A stretch of 64,000 bases of DNA, taken from positions 955,144 through 1,019,143 of the forward strand of contig DDTQ01000011.1 in assembly GCA_002344125.1 (NCBI GenBank). The letters run 5' to 3'. The position numbers were made by a program, and so were the translations under genes. Below the pieces are notes generated by a model, which was not told where the DNA came from, made no database searches, and worked only from the letters and a program-made list of their open reading frames with translations. Below, one piece after another: positions 27,052 through 35,118 of the stretch. Origin of the DNA: Ignavibacteria bacterium UBA2360. Its GTDB lineage: Bacteria > Bacteroidota > Ignavibacteria > Tepidaquicellales > OLB5. The first letter of the stretch is position 1. Each line of letters opens with the position of its first letter.

Positions 27052-27504
27052 ATGGAAAATATAATTATTGGAGCAGATCACAGGGGATTTACCCTGAAAG
27101 AAAAATTGAAAGTATTGCTTTCAAAGAATTACAATATTATTGATGTGGGTACGGGCAGCGAAGCATCAGTGGATTACCCCGATATTGCGGAAGCATTAGC
27201 CAAAGCAATTCAGACCGGTGCTGCTAAAAAAGGGATACTGATATGCGGAAGCGGTGTGGGAGCATGTGTTGCAGCTAACAAGTTCAAAGGAATTCGTGCA
27301 GCTATATGCCACGATGTTTTTTCTTCGCACCAGGGCGTTGAAGATGATGATATGAATGTCCTTTGTCTTGGCGGTGGAATAGTGGGGGAATCGCTTGCTG
27401 TGGAAATTATTAATTCATTCCTTGCTGCAAAATTCATCCCTGAAGAAAGATACGTAAGAAGACTTGAAAAAGTTAAGAAGATCGAAGATAGTCAGAGGAA
27501 CTAA
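27052..27504 (+). CDS. rpiB: Ribose-5-phosphate isomerase B
   Basis: 150 residues, the normal RpiB length. Family marks are GADHRGF at the start, VGTGSEASVDYPD, the ICGSGVGACVAANKFKGIRA loop with the catalytic Cys of the CGSG motif, and DVFSSHQGVEDDDMNVLCLG. It interconverts ribose-5-phosphate and ribulose-5-phosphate in the pentose phosphate pathway. It is divergent from the kinase operon and convergent with the nuclease-like gene at 27556. Confidence 0.93.
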   Translation: MENIIIGADHRGFTLKEKLKVLLSKNYNIIDVGTGSEASVDYPDIAEALAKAIQTGAAKKGILICGSGVGACVAANKFKGIRAAICHDVFSSHQGVEDDDMNVLCLGGGIVGESLAVEIINSFLAAKFIPEERYVRRLEKVKKIEDSQRN

Positions 27505-27555
27505 TTAAACTTATTGCCAAAATATAACATAGCTTATATTAAAGAATGGTTTATA

Positions 27556-28440
27556 TCAAAACAGTTTAGTTTTACTCCACAAATTGTTAATGTTAACATT
27601 TTTTGGCTCACCTTTTGCATATATATCATGACCTTTCATAAATTTGTTTTCTCGTAGAAATGCTAACCTGCCCTTTTTTTGATCTTCATCGAACCCAAAA
27701 ATGTATACTGGTATCTTTTTGTCAATTTCCATTGGTTCTGGCAAAGGATCTATGTATCCTTGAAATAGAATATTAATTGATTCTATGTATTTTTTGTAGT
27801 TCGAAAGGATTTCATCATACTTTGTAACTAATTGACTTTTATATCTGTTAAGTTGATTACAAATATGTGGTTCTCTTGTAGACACGGACCATAACTCAGG
27901 ATTTGAGAAATGCTTAGCCTCATAGAATCTCAGGATTTGTTTGTCGATATCATATAATAACAGATCAATTCGGTCTGATTTTTTCTTTGTTTCAAGATTT
28001 TCTACTTGTTCGTTGGCTCTAAGAGAAATCTCAATATCAAGAACGACAATTTTCGAATTTCTATTAAACAAAGAAAATTTGCTATATAAGTTAGCAACAC
28101 CTAATGATTCAATTCCCGAATAATTTGAACAGTTTTCTTTAATTCTTAAATAATTCTGACTAAAATCTTTAATTAAGGTACAAGTCTTAAGCTCTTTCTC
28201 ACTTAAATATTGCCTATTATTAATATCAATAACAGAAGCATATTTATAATGTGTTTTGAAAATCGAGTTATTCGTAAACTGAAATAATCTTCCTCCTTTA
28301 TAGTAAAAATCAACATAATTATTTCTGATTGCCGGAAAAACTTCTCTATTTATAATGTCATTTAATAAATGGTTATTGAACAATTTATCTTTTGATAGGT
28401 TCTCGATTAATTTTCTACTTAAATTTCTTTTGAATGACAT
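27556..28440 (-). CDS. PD-(D/E)xK nuclease-like protein, AT-rich
   Basis: The start is placed at the ATG at 28440 (MSFKRNLSRK) with AAAGGA upstream; the frame stays open to 28500 but that would overlap aat. 294 residues. The stretch VVLDIEISL, then DRIDLLLYDIDKQILRFYEAKHF, gives an Asp followed by Glu-x-Lys at restriction-endonuclease-fold spacing. No helicase or methylase partner is nearby. The DNA is visibly more AT-rich than its neighbours and separates rpiB from aat, which suggests acquisition. It could be a solitary defence nuclease or a DNA-repair relative; the call is moderate. Confidence 0.6.
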   Translation of the reverse strand: MSFKRNLSRKLIENLSKDKLFNNHLLNDIINREVFPAIRNNYVDFYYKGGRLFQFTNNSIFKTHYKYASVIDINNRQYLSEKELKTCTLIKDFSQNYLRIKENCSNYSGIESLGVANLYSKFSLFNRNSKIVVLDIEISLRANEQVENLETKKKSDRIDLLLYDIDKQILRFYEAKHFSNPELWSVSTREPHICNQLNRYKSQLVTKYDEILSNYKKYIESINILFQGYIDPLPEPMEIDKKIPVYIFGFDEDQKKGRLAFLRENKFMKGHDIYAKGEPKNVNINNLWSKTKLF

Positions 28441-28459
28441 AATTTTATTTTCCTTTAGT

Positions 28460-29071
28460 TCAATATATAAAACCGCATTTTTTATCCATCGCGCGGTCAA
28501 GAATTTCCAGGTATGAGCGTTTGCTGATTTCTATTGCGCCGAATTTTTCAAAATGAGGCGTCATCATTTGTATATCAAACAGAATATAATTATTTTTCTT
28601 AAGTATTTCGTAAAGTTTAACAACACACACCTTGGATGCATTGTTGGATCTGTAAAACATTGATTCTCCGAAGAACGCCCCTTTATAGGCAACTCCGTAT
28701 AGTCCGCCGGCAAGTTTTCCGTTTTCCCAGGCTTCCACTGAGTGAGCGTAGCCCCTGTGGAAAAGTTCCGTGTAAGCGGTCATTATCAGACCGTTTATCC
28801 AGGTGCTATCCCTCAATGAGCACTCGTAAATTACTTTTTCAAATGCCGTGTCGATCCTGATCTCAAAAATATTTTTGTTAAGCACCTGGTTAAGTGATCG
28901 CGGAATTCTTAATCTGCTTGCGGAAAGTTCAACAGGCATAATTGCCCTTGGCGAAGCTTCAAACCATGCAATGGTCTTTCTGTCATCCCCCATAGGGAAA
29001 ATTCCCATCGAGTATCCGTTCAATACCTGCTGCCACTGAAGTGAATCGTATTTATAAACGGGTGTTCGCAA
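28460..29071 (-). CDS. aat: Leucyl/phenylalanyl-tRNA-protein transferase
   Basis: 203 residues. The N-terminal signature YSMGIFPMGD, WFEASPRAIMP, then INGLIMTAYTELFHRGYAHSVEAWENGKLAGGLYGVAYKGAFFGESMF are typical of Aat. It transfers Leu or Phe from tRNA to N-terminal Arg/Lys of proteins, creating N-degrons. It follows clpS, whose product delivers such proteins to ClpAP; the spacing of 6 bp shows an operon and makes the pathway evident. Confidence 0.95.
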   Translation of the reverse strand: MRTPVYKYDSLQWQQVLNGYSMGIFPMGDDRKTIAWFEASPRAIMPVELSASRLRIPRSLNQVLNKNIFEIRIDTAFEKVIYECSLRDSTWINGLIMTAYTELFHRGYAHSVEAWENGKLAGGLYGVAYKGAFFGESMFYRSNNASKVCVVKLYEILKKNNYILFDIQMMTPHFEKFGAIEISKRSYLEILDRAMDKKCGFIY

Positions 29072-29077
29072 TTATGT

Positions 29078-29359
29078 TTATGCGTTTACTTCAATTGAAG
29101 TTCTGAGAGCAATTTCTTCAAGCACCGATTGTACCGAAAGGCACTTATCCAGCTCGCCTGCAATTACAGCCGCACGGCCTTTGTTATGCGCTTCAAGCGT
29201 TATCGATTCTGCCTTATCATACCCGTAGCCTGTTGCCAGCATTACCTGGTTTATGACTTCATCGAATTCATGGTGCGCGTCATTAAACAATATCAGTGTA
29301 AAACCGCTTGTGGTTGTATCAATATCTACCGGCGATGTTATCTCTTCTGTTTGCTGCAT
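29078..29359 (-). CDS. clpS: ATP-dependent Clp protease adaptor ClpS
   Basis: The start is the ATG at 29359 (MQQTEEITSPVD), giving 93 residues, normal for ClpS; the frame extends upstream but overlaps the ATPase gene. Core marks are LILFNDAHHEFDEVINQVM and AESITLEAHNKGRAAV, containing the N-degron pocket residues (Asn-Asp, His of the EAH motif). It binds N-terminal Leu/Phe/Tyr/Trp and hands substrates to ClpA/ClpC. It lies directly upstream of aat. Confidence 0.93.
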   Translation of the reverse strand: MQQTEEITSPVDIDTTTSGFTLILFNDAHHEFDEVINQVMLATGYGYDKAESITLEAHNKGRAAVIAGELDKCLSVQSVLEEIALRTSIEVNA

Positions 29360-29393
29360 TAGTAATATAACATTGATTGATTTCCCGGAGTTC

Positions 29394-30950
29394 TTAATAA
29401 TTCCATTCTTCGTTTTCGTAATCGTATGATGAACGCGAACCTTTTGAACCGGCATTATTATACAGCATCGCGCCCACCATATCCTTGTAAGATACACCCA
29501 CATCAAGCTCATCCTTGGCTATCTTTGAATTGTTATGCAGACCGTCAAGCATAAATTCCATTAGCGAAGCTAGCTCATAGTCATTTTCAATAGGCTTGAT
29601 ATACTTTTTCACTGCAGATTCAAGTCCTTCAACTCTTTTAAGTGCCGCAAAATACTCATCAAACTTCATATCGTCATTTAGTTCTATGTAATTACCTGAT
29701 TCAAACCATTTCACGATCTCGCTGTATGGGTCTATTCCGGGTTTTTGACCCTCCTTAATTTCACCTTGTCTTCTTTTCTTTTGCAGCGGGTCAGGGAAGT
29801 ATTTCCGGAAAATTTCGCGAACGCTTTTGCCAATAAGGGCTTTGCTTACTTTCACCGGACCCTCCTGCTCGCCTTCAAATACAAGCTCAATTTTTCCTGT
29901 CATTCCCGGCAGCACTGAAGCAAGGTCAGTTATTCTGGGAAAAATTATCGTTTCGTTGTTCACAATCGAGCGCCGTTCGGCGTTACTTACCAGATTTTCC
30001 ATCGCTGAAATTGTCATTCTTGCGCTGACACCGGATTTTTGTTCTACAAACTCGCTTCTTCTTGCCTCATGAGCCGCTGATTCAATTATCTCTTTCATGT
30101 AGTAAGGAATTATGACTTCCTTATCAACATGTCTTTTTATCCAGCTTTGTGATTCGGTTATCTTTATGCCATCTTCAATATTTTTTGGGTAGTGTGTCAA
30201 TATTTGCGAATCGATCCTATCCTTAAGCGGTGTAATTATATTGCCCCTGTTGGTATAGTCTTCCGGATTTGCCGTATATACAATAAATACATCCAGCGGA
30301 AAGCGTATGTTGAATCCGCGTATCTGTATATCACGCTCCTGCATAATGTTAAGCAGCCCCACCTGGATCCTCGGCTGCAGATCAGGCAGTTCGTTAATTG
30401 CAAAAATTCCTCTGTTCGTTCTTGGTACTATCCCGAAATGTATTGCTCCTTCATGAGAATAATGCAGCCGCTGCGTTGCAGCTTTTATGGGATCAATATC
30501 TCCTATAAGATCAGCAATTGTTACATCAGGCGTCGCCAGTTTTTCGCCAAATCTTCGTTCCCGGTGAATCCACTCAATTTCTGTTTCATCGCCTTTTTCG
30601 TTTACAGTATCTACCGCGTATTTTGAAATAGGGAAGTATGGGTTATCGTTTATTTCAGATCCCTTCACTATCGGTGTATATTCATCCAGCAGATCTATAA
30701 GCATCCTCGCCATTTTGGTCTTAGCCTGCCCGCGCAGGCCGAGGAAAATTATATCGTGCTTGGCAAGTATGGCATTTATAACCTGCGGCAAAACGGTTTT
30801 TTCGTAGCCAATTATTCCCGGAAATATTTCTTCTTTATTCTGCAGCTTAGAAACCAGGTTTTTTCTTAGTTCATCTTTCACGGCAAGAACTTCGTAGCCG
30901 GAACTCTTTAGCTCACCAAGCGTCTTCGGAAGGTTTGCGGTCTTCGTCAT
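29394..30950 (-). CDS. MoxR/Mg-chelatase-like AAA+ ATPase
   Basis: 518 residues. The AAA+ core includes a Walker A variant GLRGQAKT (about residue 73-80), a Walker B-like FAINELPD (about 193) and the sensor region VYTANPEDYTNRG. The C-terminal third (from about 400) is an acidic helical extension ending in Asp/Glu/Tyr/Trp. It lies 34 bp upstream of clpS and is likely in that operon. MoxR-type ATPases help assemble or activate protein complexes, often with von Willebrand partners; none is adjacent. The exact role is unknown. Confidence 0.85.
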   Translation of the reverse strand: MTKTANLPKTLGELKSSGYEVLAVKDELRKNLVSKLQNKEEIFPGIIGYEKTVLPQVINAILAKHDIIFLGLRGQAKTKMARMLIDLLDEYTPIVKGSEINDNPYFPISKYAVDTVNEKGDETEIEWIHRERRFGEKLATPDVTIADLIGDIDPIKAATQRLHYSHEGAIHFGIVPRTNRGIFAINELPDLQPRIQVGLLNIMQERDIQIRGFNIRFPLDVFIVYTANPEDYTNRGNIITPLKDRIDSQILTHYPKNIEDGIKITESQSWIKRHVDKEVIIPYYMKEIIESAAHEARRSEFVEQKSGVSARMTISAMENLVSNAERRSIVNNETIIFPRITDLASVLPGMTGKIELVFEGEQEGPVKVSKALIGKSVREIFRKYFPDPLQKKRRQGEIKEGQKPGIDPYSEIVKWFESGNYIELNDDMKFDEYFAALKRVEGLESAVKKYIKPIENDYELASLMEFMLDGLHNNSKIAKDELDVGVSYKDMVGAMLYNNAGSKGSRSSYDYENEEWNY

Positions 30951-31069
30951 CTAATATTGATCTTTCTAAATTGTAATTTTCAAAAATTAGCTAAATAAAT
31001 AATGTAAATCAATTTCATAAAAATTAGTGCATTTTTTGAATAACAACACTATTTTAAGATAAATAGTTG

Positions 31070-32524
31070 TTACTGATGCAGCAGCTCTTCCATTTTTTCA
31101 ATTACCCATTTTTTGGCAATAAATGATGAATTTTTAGCCTTCAAATACTTTTCTTCTCCAAGGCTTTTTCCTGAGATCCTGCTTTTCACAACTGCACTTA
31201 TGTAATCCAGTGAAAGCGGGTATGTTGACCGGCTTTCCTTTGTAACTCTTCCGCTTGCTGAAATGAATTTTTTAAATGCAAGAATTGCCGACTCTGCTTC
31301 GAAGTAATGCCCAAGCTCATAATAAGTCCTTATGTACATCCATCTTATCGTAAGGTGAACCGGAATATCTCCTGATCTTATCCTGCTTAAATACGGGATC
31401 ACTTTGTTGTACTCTCCCTTATTAAGCATGAAGTATCCCATCAGAAAGTTATATGTATTTTCTTTTGTTTCAGGATTAAGTTCTTTTGCGTATTTTTCTA
31501 TGAAGTTTTCCGCCCATTGCATATCGCCGGCTGCAATTGCCTGCATTGTTATGTTGTGGTAGTTGTTTTCTTCAATGAATCCCATCGCATCTTTATGTAC
31601 CACATTTTTATCTATGTATATCTTATTGATCTGATGAAGAGTTTTTACGTCAACCGGCCCTTTCTGTGCCCGCGAGAAAATATAAGAGGAAAAAATCATC
31701 TGCCAGAATTCAATATTATCGTTTTGCCTGAATCTTTCAATGTTCTCAAAGCAAAGGTCCTTTAGCTTTTCACGGAAAATATTATCGGGGTCATCGGTTT
31801 TGCTTTTAAGCCCATAGTAGTAACACGCTATCAACGGGTATTCTTCGGGTTCAGTTTCTTGAATAAGCTTAAGTGCTTTTTCAAAATCAATATAGCCCGT
31901 AATATTTTCTATGTAAGCTGTCTTTGTTGGGGCTGATTCTACAAAGCTGTATACTTCGTAATCGTTTGCAATTTTAAGCAATGAAACAAGCGTACTCTTA
32001 ATCAGCGCAGAAAACCGCTTTGAGTTGCTCAGGATTTTTTCTTTTGAGTTGCTCTCACCTACAAGGCCATGTTTCAATTCAAGCAGGTCGTTTTGTTTCC
32101 TGTAGGTATCGAGGGTATAGTCTGAATCTTTACTGAATTGATCAATACTATCATTCAGTATTTTATCTGCTCTTGTATTCAGATTTTTTCTTTTCAGCTC
32201 TTTTACAAGAGCAGAAACCTGCATTATTTCATCACTTTCCAGGGCAAGCTGGATCAGAAATCTTTCCAGCAGAGAAAGTGTCCTTCCAAACAGGTTCTTC
32301 ACAACCTGTTTATTCACACTTTCTGCACCATATACATTTTTGTAAATCGCGTTATCACTGACCTGTTTTTCCGGAAATTCAGGAAACAAAGGTTTGAGAT
32401 ATTGTGTAAATCTGATAACGTCGTTTCGCCTATTAAAGAAAGAGGAAGAAACGAATTCCGCAAATCTTGTAAATTCATGCTCAGAAAGTCTTGAAAATTC
32501 TTTGAATAGTGTTTTTTGTCTCAT
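31070..32524 (-). CDS. Alpha-solenoid protein of unknown function, SPFFN family member 2
   Basis: 484 residues, soluble and helical. N-terminal family motif HEFTRFAEFVSSSFFNRRND (about 15-34), then NKQVVKNLFGRTLSLLERFL. The central block has NNYHNITMQAI and WAENFIEKYAKEL, later YYELGHYFEAESAILAF, and the tail is KKWVIEKMEELL. These blocks align well with the 35119 and 39281 proteins over the full length. It is divergent from a T9SS protein operon across a 340-bp region carrying direct repeats, a promoter and a structured leader. TPR-like folds bind peptides or proteins; a role as specific regulator of the divergent operon is inference. Confidence 0.8.
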   Translation of the reverse strand: MRQKTLFKEFSRLSEHEFTRFAEFVSSSFFNRRNDVIRFTQYLKPLFPEFPEKQVSDNAIYKNVYGAESVNKQVVKNLFGRTLSLLERFLIQLALESDEIMQVSALVKELKRKNLNTRADKILNDSIDQFSKDSDYTLDTYRKQNDLLELKHGLVGESNSKEKILSNSKRFSALIKSTLVSLLKIANDYEVYSFVESAPTKTAYIENITGYIDFEKALKLIQETEPEEYPLIACYYYGLKSKTDDPDNIFREKLKDLCFENIERFRQNDNIEFWQMIFSSYIFSRAQKGPVDVKTLHQINKIYIDKNVVHKDAMGFIEENNYHNITMQAIAAGDMQWAENFIEKYAKELNPETKENTYNFLMGYFMLNKGEYNKVIPYLSRIRSGDIPVHLTIRWMYIRTYYELGHYFEAESAILAFKKFISASGRVTKESRSTYPLSLDYISAVVKSRISGKSLGEEKYLKAKNSSFIAKKWVIEKMEELLHQ

Positions 32525-32530
32525 TATAGG

Positions 32531-32604
32531 TGATTACTAATTACTCCAAAATACCTAAAATATTGTACATAAACAACAGGAAATGCGGAAATAGGATGAT
32601 TACT
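32531..32604. promoter_or_regulatory. Pair of direct repeats upstream of a T9SS operon (module 2)
   Basis: TGATTACT occurs at 32531-32538 and 32597-32604, each preceded by ATAGG or ATAGGA, 66 bp apart. The first copy is 7 nt from the solenoid start codon. The second ends about 16 nt before the -33 TTTG. The same arrangement with 76-bp spacing is seen in modules 3 and 4. Confidence 0.5.
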
Positions 32605-32620
32605 TTTCAGGTATTTTCTT

Positions 32621-32652
32621 TTTGGTTATACCTGCTTCAAAAAATATATTTG
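32621..32652 (+). promoter_or_regulatory. Bacteroidota-type promoter (module 2)
   Basis: TTTG at 32621-32624, 20 nt, TATATTTG at 32645-32652, a full match to the TTTG/TAnnTTTG consensus. The predicted transcript start coincides with the first helix of the leader RNA at 32657. Confidence 0.75.
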
Positions 32653-32656
32653 CCAT

Positions 32657-32811
32657 GATAGCGATACAATAAAACTAACAACCGACAAAATGAAATCTGA
32701 GCAGTTTGAAATAGAGTGGTTAATTGAATTCTACACTGTAATAAAGCGGACCGGTTGGTCATTTTATTGCGCTATCAAAACAGGGGAGGTCTGCTTGCAG
32801 ACTTTCACTGA
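32657..32811 (+). ncRNA. Structured 5' leader RNA, copy C
   Basis: Closing helix GATAGC (32657-32662) with GCTATC (32771-32776). Directly abutting is a hairpin GTAATAAA (32738-32745) / TTTATTGC (32763-32770) capped by GACC-GGTT-GGTC. After the closing helix a third hairpin, CAG...GTCTGC TT GCAGAC...CTG (32781-32810), ends in CTGA. Copies A (36699) and B (40866) have the same three helices with different sequences that keep pairing. The downstream start codon is 54 nt further. A T6 run at 32814 could allow weak termination. Confidence 0.6.
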
Positions 32812-32864
32812 ATTTTTTGAATGATAATAATTCAATGTTAAATATATATAAAAGGAGTATCAAA

Positions 32865-34550
32865 GTGAAAAATTCAATTTATGCTTTGTTAACATTTTTT
32901 GTTTTGGGGTCTAATGCCTTATTGAGCCAATGGATTTCCAATCCCGGTATAAACACACAACTGTGCACTGCCCCGGGGAACCAGTTATCACCGGTTGTGG
33001 TGAGCGATAATGCCGGTGGAATAATTACTGCCTGGATCGACAAGAGAAATTCATCTGCAGATAAGATTTATGTCCAACGGTTCAACAGTTCGGGAATTCC
33101 GCAATGGCAGGTAAATGGTGTAGTTTTAAGCGCAAGCCAGCAGTTTGCTTCTGAATTGAAGGCTGTGCCTGATGGTTCAGGTGGAGCAATTGTTTGCTGG
33201 AAAGAAACAAGGAGCGGTTCTGTGGGAATCTACTTCTGCAGAAAGATCAATTCTGCAGGTATACCCCAGTGGGCAGATGATATAAGTGCAACAATACCGT
33301 ACATTGCTTCAAATGAAGATGAAAAATGCAATATAGCTTCTGATGAAAATGGCGGTATACTGTTAACATATAAAAGATTCAATAACGCTATCTCTAAATT
33401 TGAAGTTCATGCGCAGAATATTTCTCACGACGGCACAAGAAATTATGGAGCTAACGGATCCGTAGTTGCCACGACAGTACTTTCTACTGAATTTGATAAT
33501 CCAAATATCTGCGTTGGCCAGGCCGGTTTTTCAATTGTTGTTTACCAGCGCAGCCAAAGGATCATGGCGCAGAGCCTTAACAGTATTGGTGTTAAACAAT
33601 GGGGCAGCGAAGGTTTTGATGCTTACAGCGGTATCTCAGGAAACATGTTCCTTCCGCGGATATGTACCGATGGTGTTGGAGGCGCAATTATTGCAAACAT
33701 TGATCAGCGTATCCCTTCAAATAATTTTGATATCTATGCCCAGCGTGTTAAGAACGGCAGCAGCCTGTGGGGAGCTGCGGGGAAACCAATAGGTGTAGGC
33801 ACCGAGCGCCAGTGGCAGCACCAGATCACCTACGATAATAATTACGGAGCTTACATCGCATGGGAAGATGACAGAAATGTTGACTCTAGACCATATATTC
33901 AAAGAATTGATCTTGCAGGGAATTCTTACTTTCAGGCTAACGGCATAAGAGTAAACCCGGATCCTTGCGGACTTGTATCGATTTCCTGCGGTGATAGTAA
34001 TTCAGTTTATATCGTTACAGCCACAGCAACCGCATTCCCCAATATTTTCCTGTTTGCGCAGAAATTGAGCAGTCTTGGTGCTTTCCCATGGGGTATAACC
34101 CATATTCCCGTATCATCTGTTTTGAGTCCCAAGAGTTTATCACTCAATCCATCCGTCGTTGAAAGTTCCGGAAGCCTTGTGTGCGTTTGGGAAGATAACA
34201 GGAATACACCCGTCGTCACACTCTTCGGACACAAAATACAGCCAACAGGTGTTACAGGCTTTAACAATAACAATCATAACAATCCGTCAGAGTTCAATCT
34301 TGAACAGAACTATCCAAATCCGTTTAACCCCCTCACCCAAATAAGTTTTTCAATTCCTAATAGCGATTTTGTTTCATTGATAGTATATGATATCAGCGGC
34401 AAAATTGCCGCAGTGCTTGTAAACGAAACTAAAACTGCAGGCTCACACACAATTGAATTCAACGCGTCAAAATTAAGCAGTGGTACATATTTTTACAGAA
34501 TACAGACTTCATCATACAGTGAAACTAAAAAAATGATGTTAATAAAATAA
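32865..34550 (+). CDS. T9SS type A-sorted secreted protein with propeller-like repeats
   Basis: The GTG at 32865 with AAGGAG 7 nt upstream is the start; it yields a clean signal peptide (MKNSIYALLTFFVLGSNALL) and 561 residues. An upstream in-frame ATG at 32817 would add a non-signal extension. Repeated units such as GGIITAWIDKRNSSADKIYV, YVQRFNSSGIPQW and GAYIAWEDDRNVDSRPYIQR predict a beta-propeller. The C-terminal 90 residues are a T9SS type A sorting domain (EQNYPNPFNPLTQISFSIPN ... SSGTYFYRI ... KKMMLIK). It is exported by Sec, then across the outer membrane by T9SS, and anchored or released. Function of the propeller unknown. First gene of the operon behind leader C. Confidence 0.87.
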   Translation: MKNSIYALLTFFVLGSNALLSQWISNPGINTQLCTAPGNQLSPVVVSDNAGGIITAWIDKRNSSADKIYVQRFNSSGIPQWQVNGVVLSASQQFASELKAVPDGSGGAIVCWKETRSGSVGIYFCRKINSAGIPQWADDISATIPYIASNEDEKCNIASDENGGILLTYKRFNNAISKFEVHAQNISHDGTRNYGANGSVVATTVLSTEFDNPNICVGQAGFSIVVYQRSQRIMAQSLNSIGVKQWGSEGFDAYSGISGNMFLPRICTDGVGGAIIANIDQRIPSNNFDIYAQRVKNGSSLWGAAGKPIGVGTERQWQHQITYDNNYGAYIAWEDDRNVDSRPYIQRIDLAGNSYFQANGIRVNPDPCGLVSISCGDSNSVYIVTATATAFPNIFLFAQKLSSLGAFPWGITHIPVSSVLSPKSLSLNPSVVESSGSLVCVWEDNRNTPVVTLFGHKIQPTGVTGFNNNNHNNPSEFNLEQNYPNPFNPLTQISFSIPNSDFVSLIVYDISGKIAAVLVNETKTAGSHTIEFNASKLSSGTYFYRIQTSSYSETKKMMLIK

Positions 34551-34579
34551 TCTAACTTTAGACAAAAGGAATAAGAACA

Positions 34580-35017
34580 ATGAAATATCTATCAGCAGTT
34601 TTGATTATAATGTTAACCCTTAGTTTAAAAGTAAACTCACAGGAATTTTATATGTGTGAATACGTTGATGATAACTGGAATCCGGTCGGTGCCTCAGCAT
34701 CAATGAATGGTTCAGGTGGGGTGAACTTTCTTGTGAAGCTGCCGGAAAAAGTATACGATCAGCTTTATTTATGGAGCATTTATAAAACTGATGATAGCGG
34801 CAAAGATACTGAGTTTGCAGGTGAGTATGTAATGAGAATTGAAGAAGGTTACGAAATTGTTCACAATGGAGCAAGGTTTTTTTGCACAACAGAAAAAATA
34901 TATCTGCAGCCGGGCAGTTACAGAATTTACTTTATGTATGAAAATGACAAAGAAACAAACTTCAAATACGGTAACCTCACTAAGTACCTTGCCAAAGGTG
35001 AAGTTATTATTAATTAG
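34580..35017 (+). CDS. Small secreted cysteine-containing protein, module family, copy 1
   Basis: 145 residues with a signal peptide (ends near KVNSQEF). It has two Cys (FYMCEYVDDN and FFCTTEKIYL) at positions shared with the 41068 protein, probably a disulfide. Other shared blocks are VDDNWNPVG, PGSYRIYF and GNLTKYLAKGE. It lies 29 bp after the T9SS protein gene and so belongs to the module 2 operon. No sorting domain, so it may stay periplasmic or act with the large protein. Family unknown to me. Confidence 0.75.
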   Translation: MKYLSAVLIIMLTLSLKVNSQEFYMCEYVDDNWNPVGASASMNGSGGVNFLVKLPEKVYDQLYLWSIYKTDDSGKDTEFAGEYVMRIEEGYEIVHNGARFFCTTEKIYLQPGSYRIYFMYENDKETNFKYGNLTKYLAKGEVIIN

Positions 35018-35032
35018 AATTTCATTTCTTTA

Positions 35033-35057
35033 GCAGGAGATAGAAACTATCTCCTGC
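35033..35057 (+). terminator. Terminator hairpin
   Basis: GCAGGAGATAG / CTATCTCCTGC, perfect 11-bp stem with an AAA loop; only a weak T-run (AATTTG). It closes the module 2 operon ahead of the convergent solenoid gene. Confidence 0.7.
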
Positions 35058-35118
35058 AATTTGTAGCTCAGGTTTGCTGTTTGATTTGAGAGCGCTAAGT
35101 GAGATATCCTTTTTGGCG

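Noticed and set aside
29360..29512. Longer ClpS starting at 29512
   Set aside because: The extension overlaps the ATPase gene and ClpS proteins are about 90-110 residues; the ATG at 29359 gives the normal length.
32781..32820. Third hairpin of leader C as a plain Rho-independent terminator
   Set aside because: The T6 run begins 12 nt after the stem, and copies A and B have the hairpin without any T-run, so it is better read as part of the leader.
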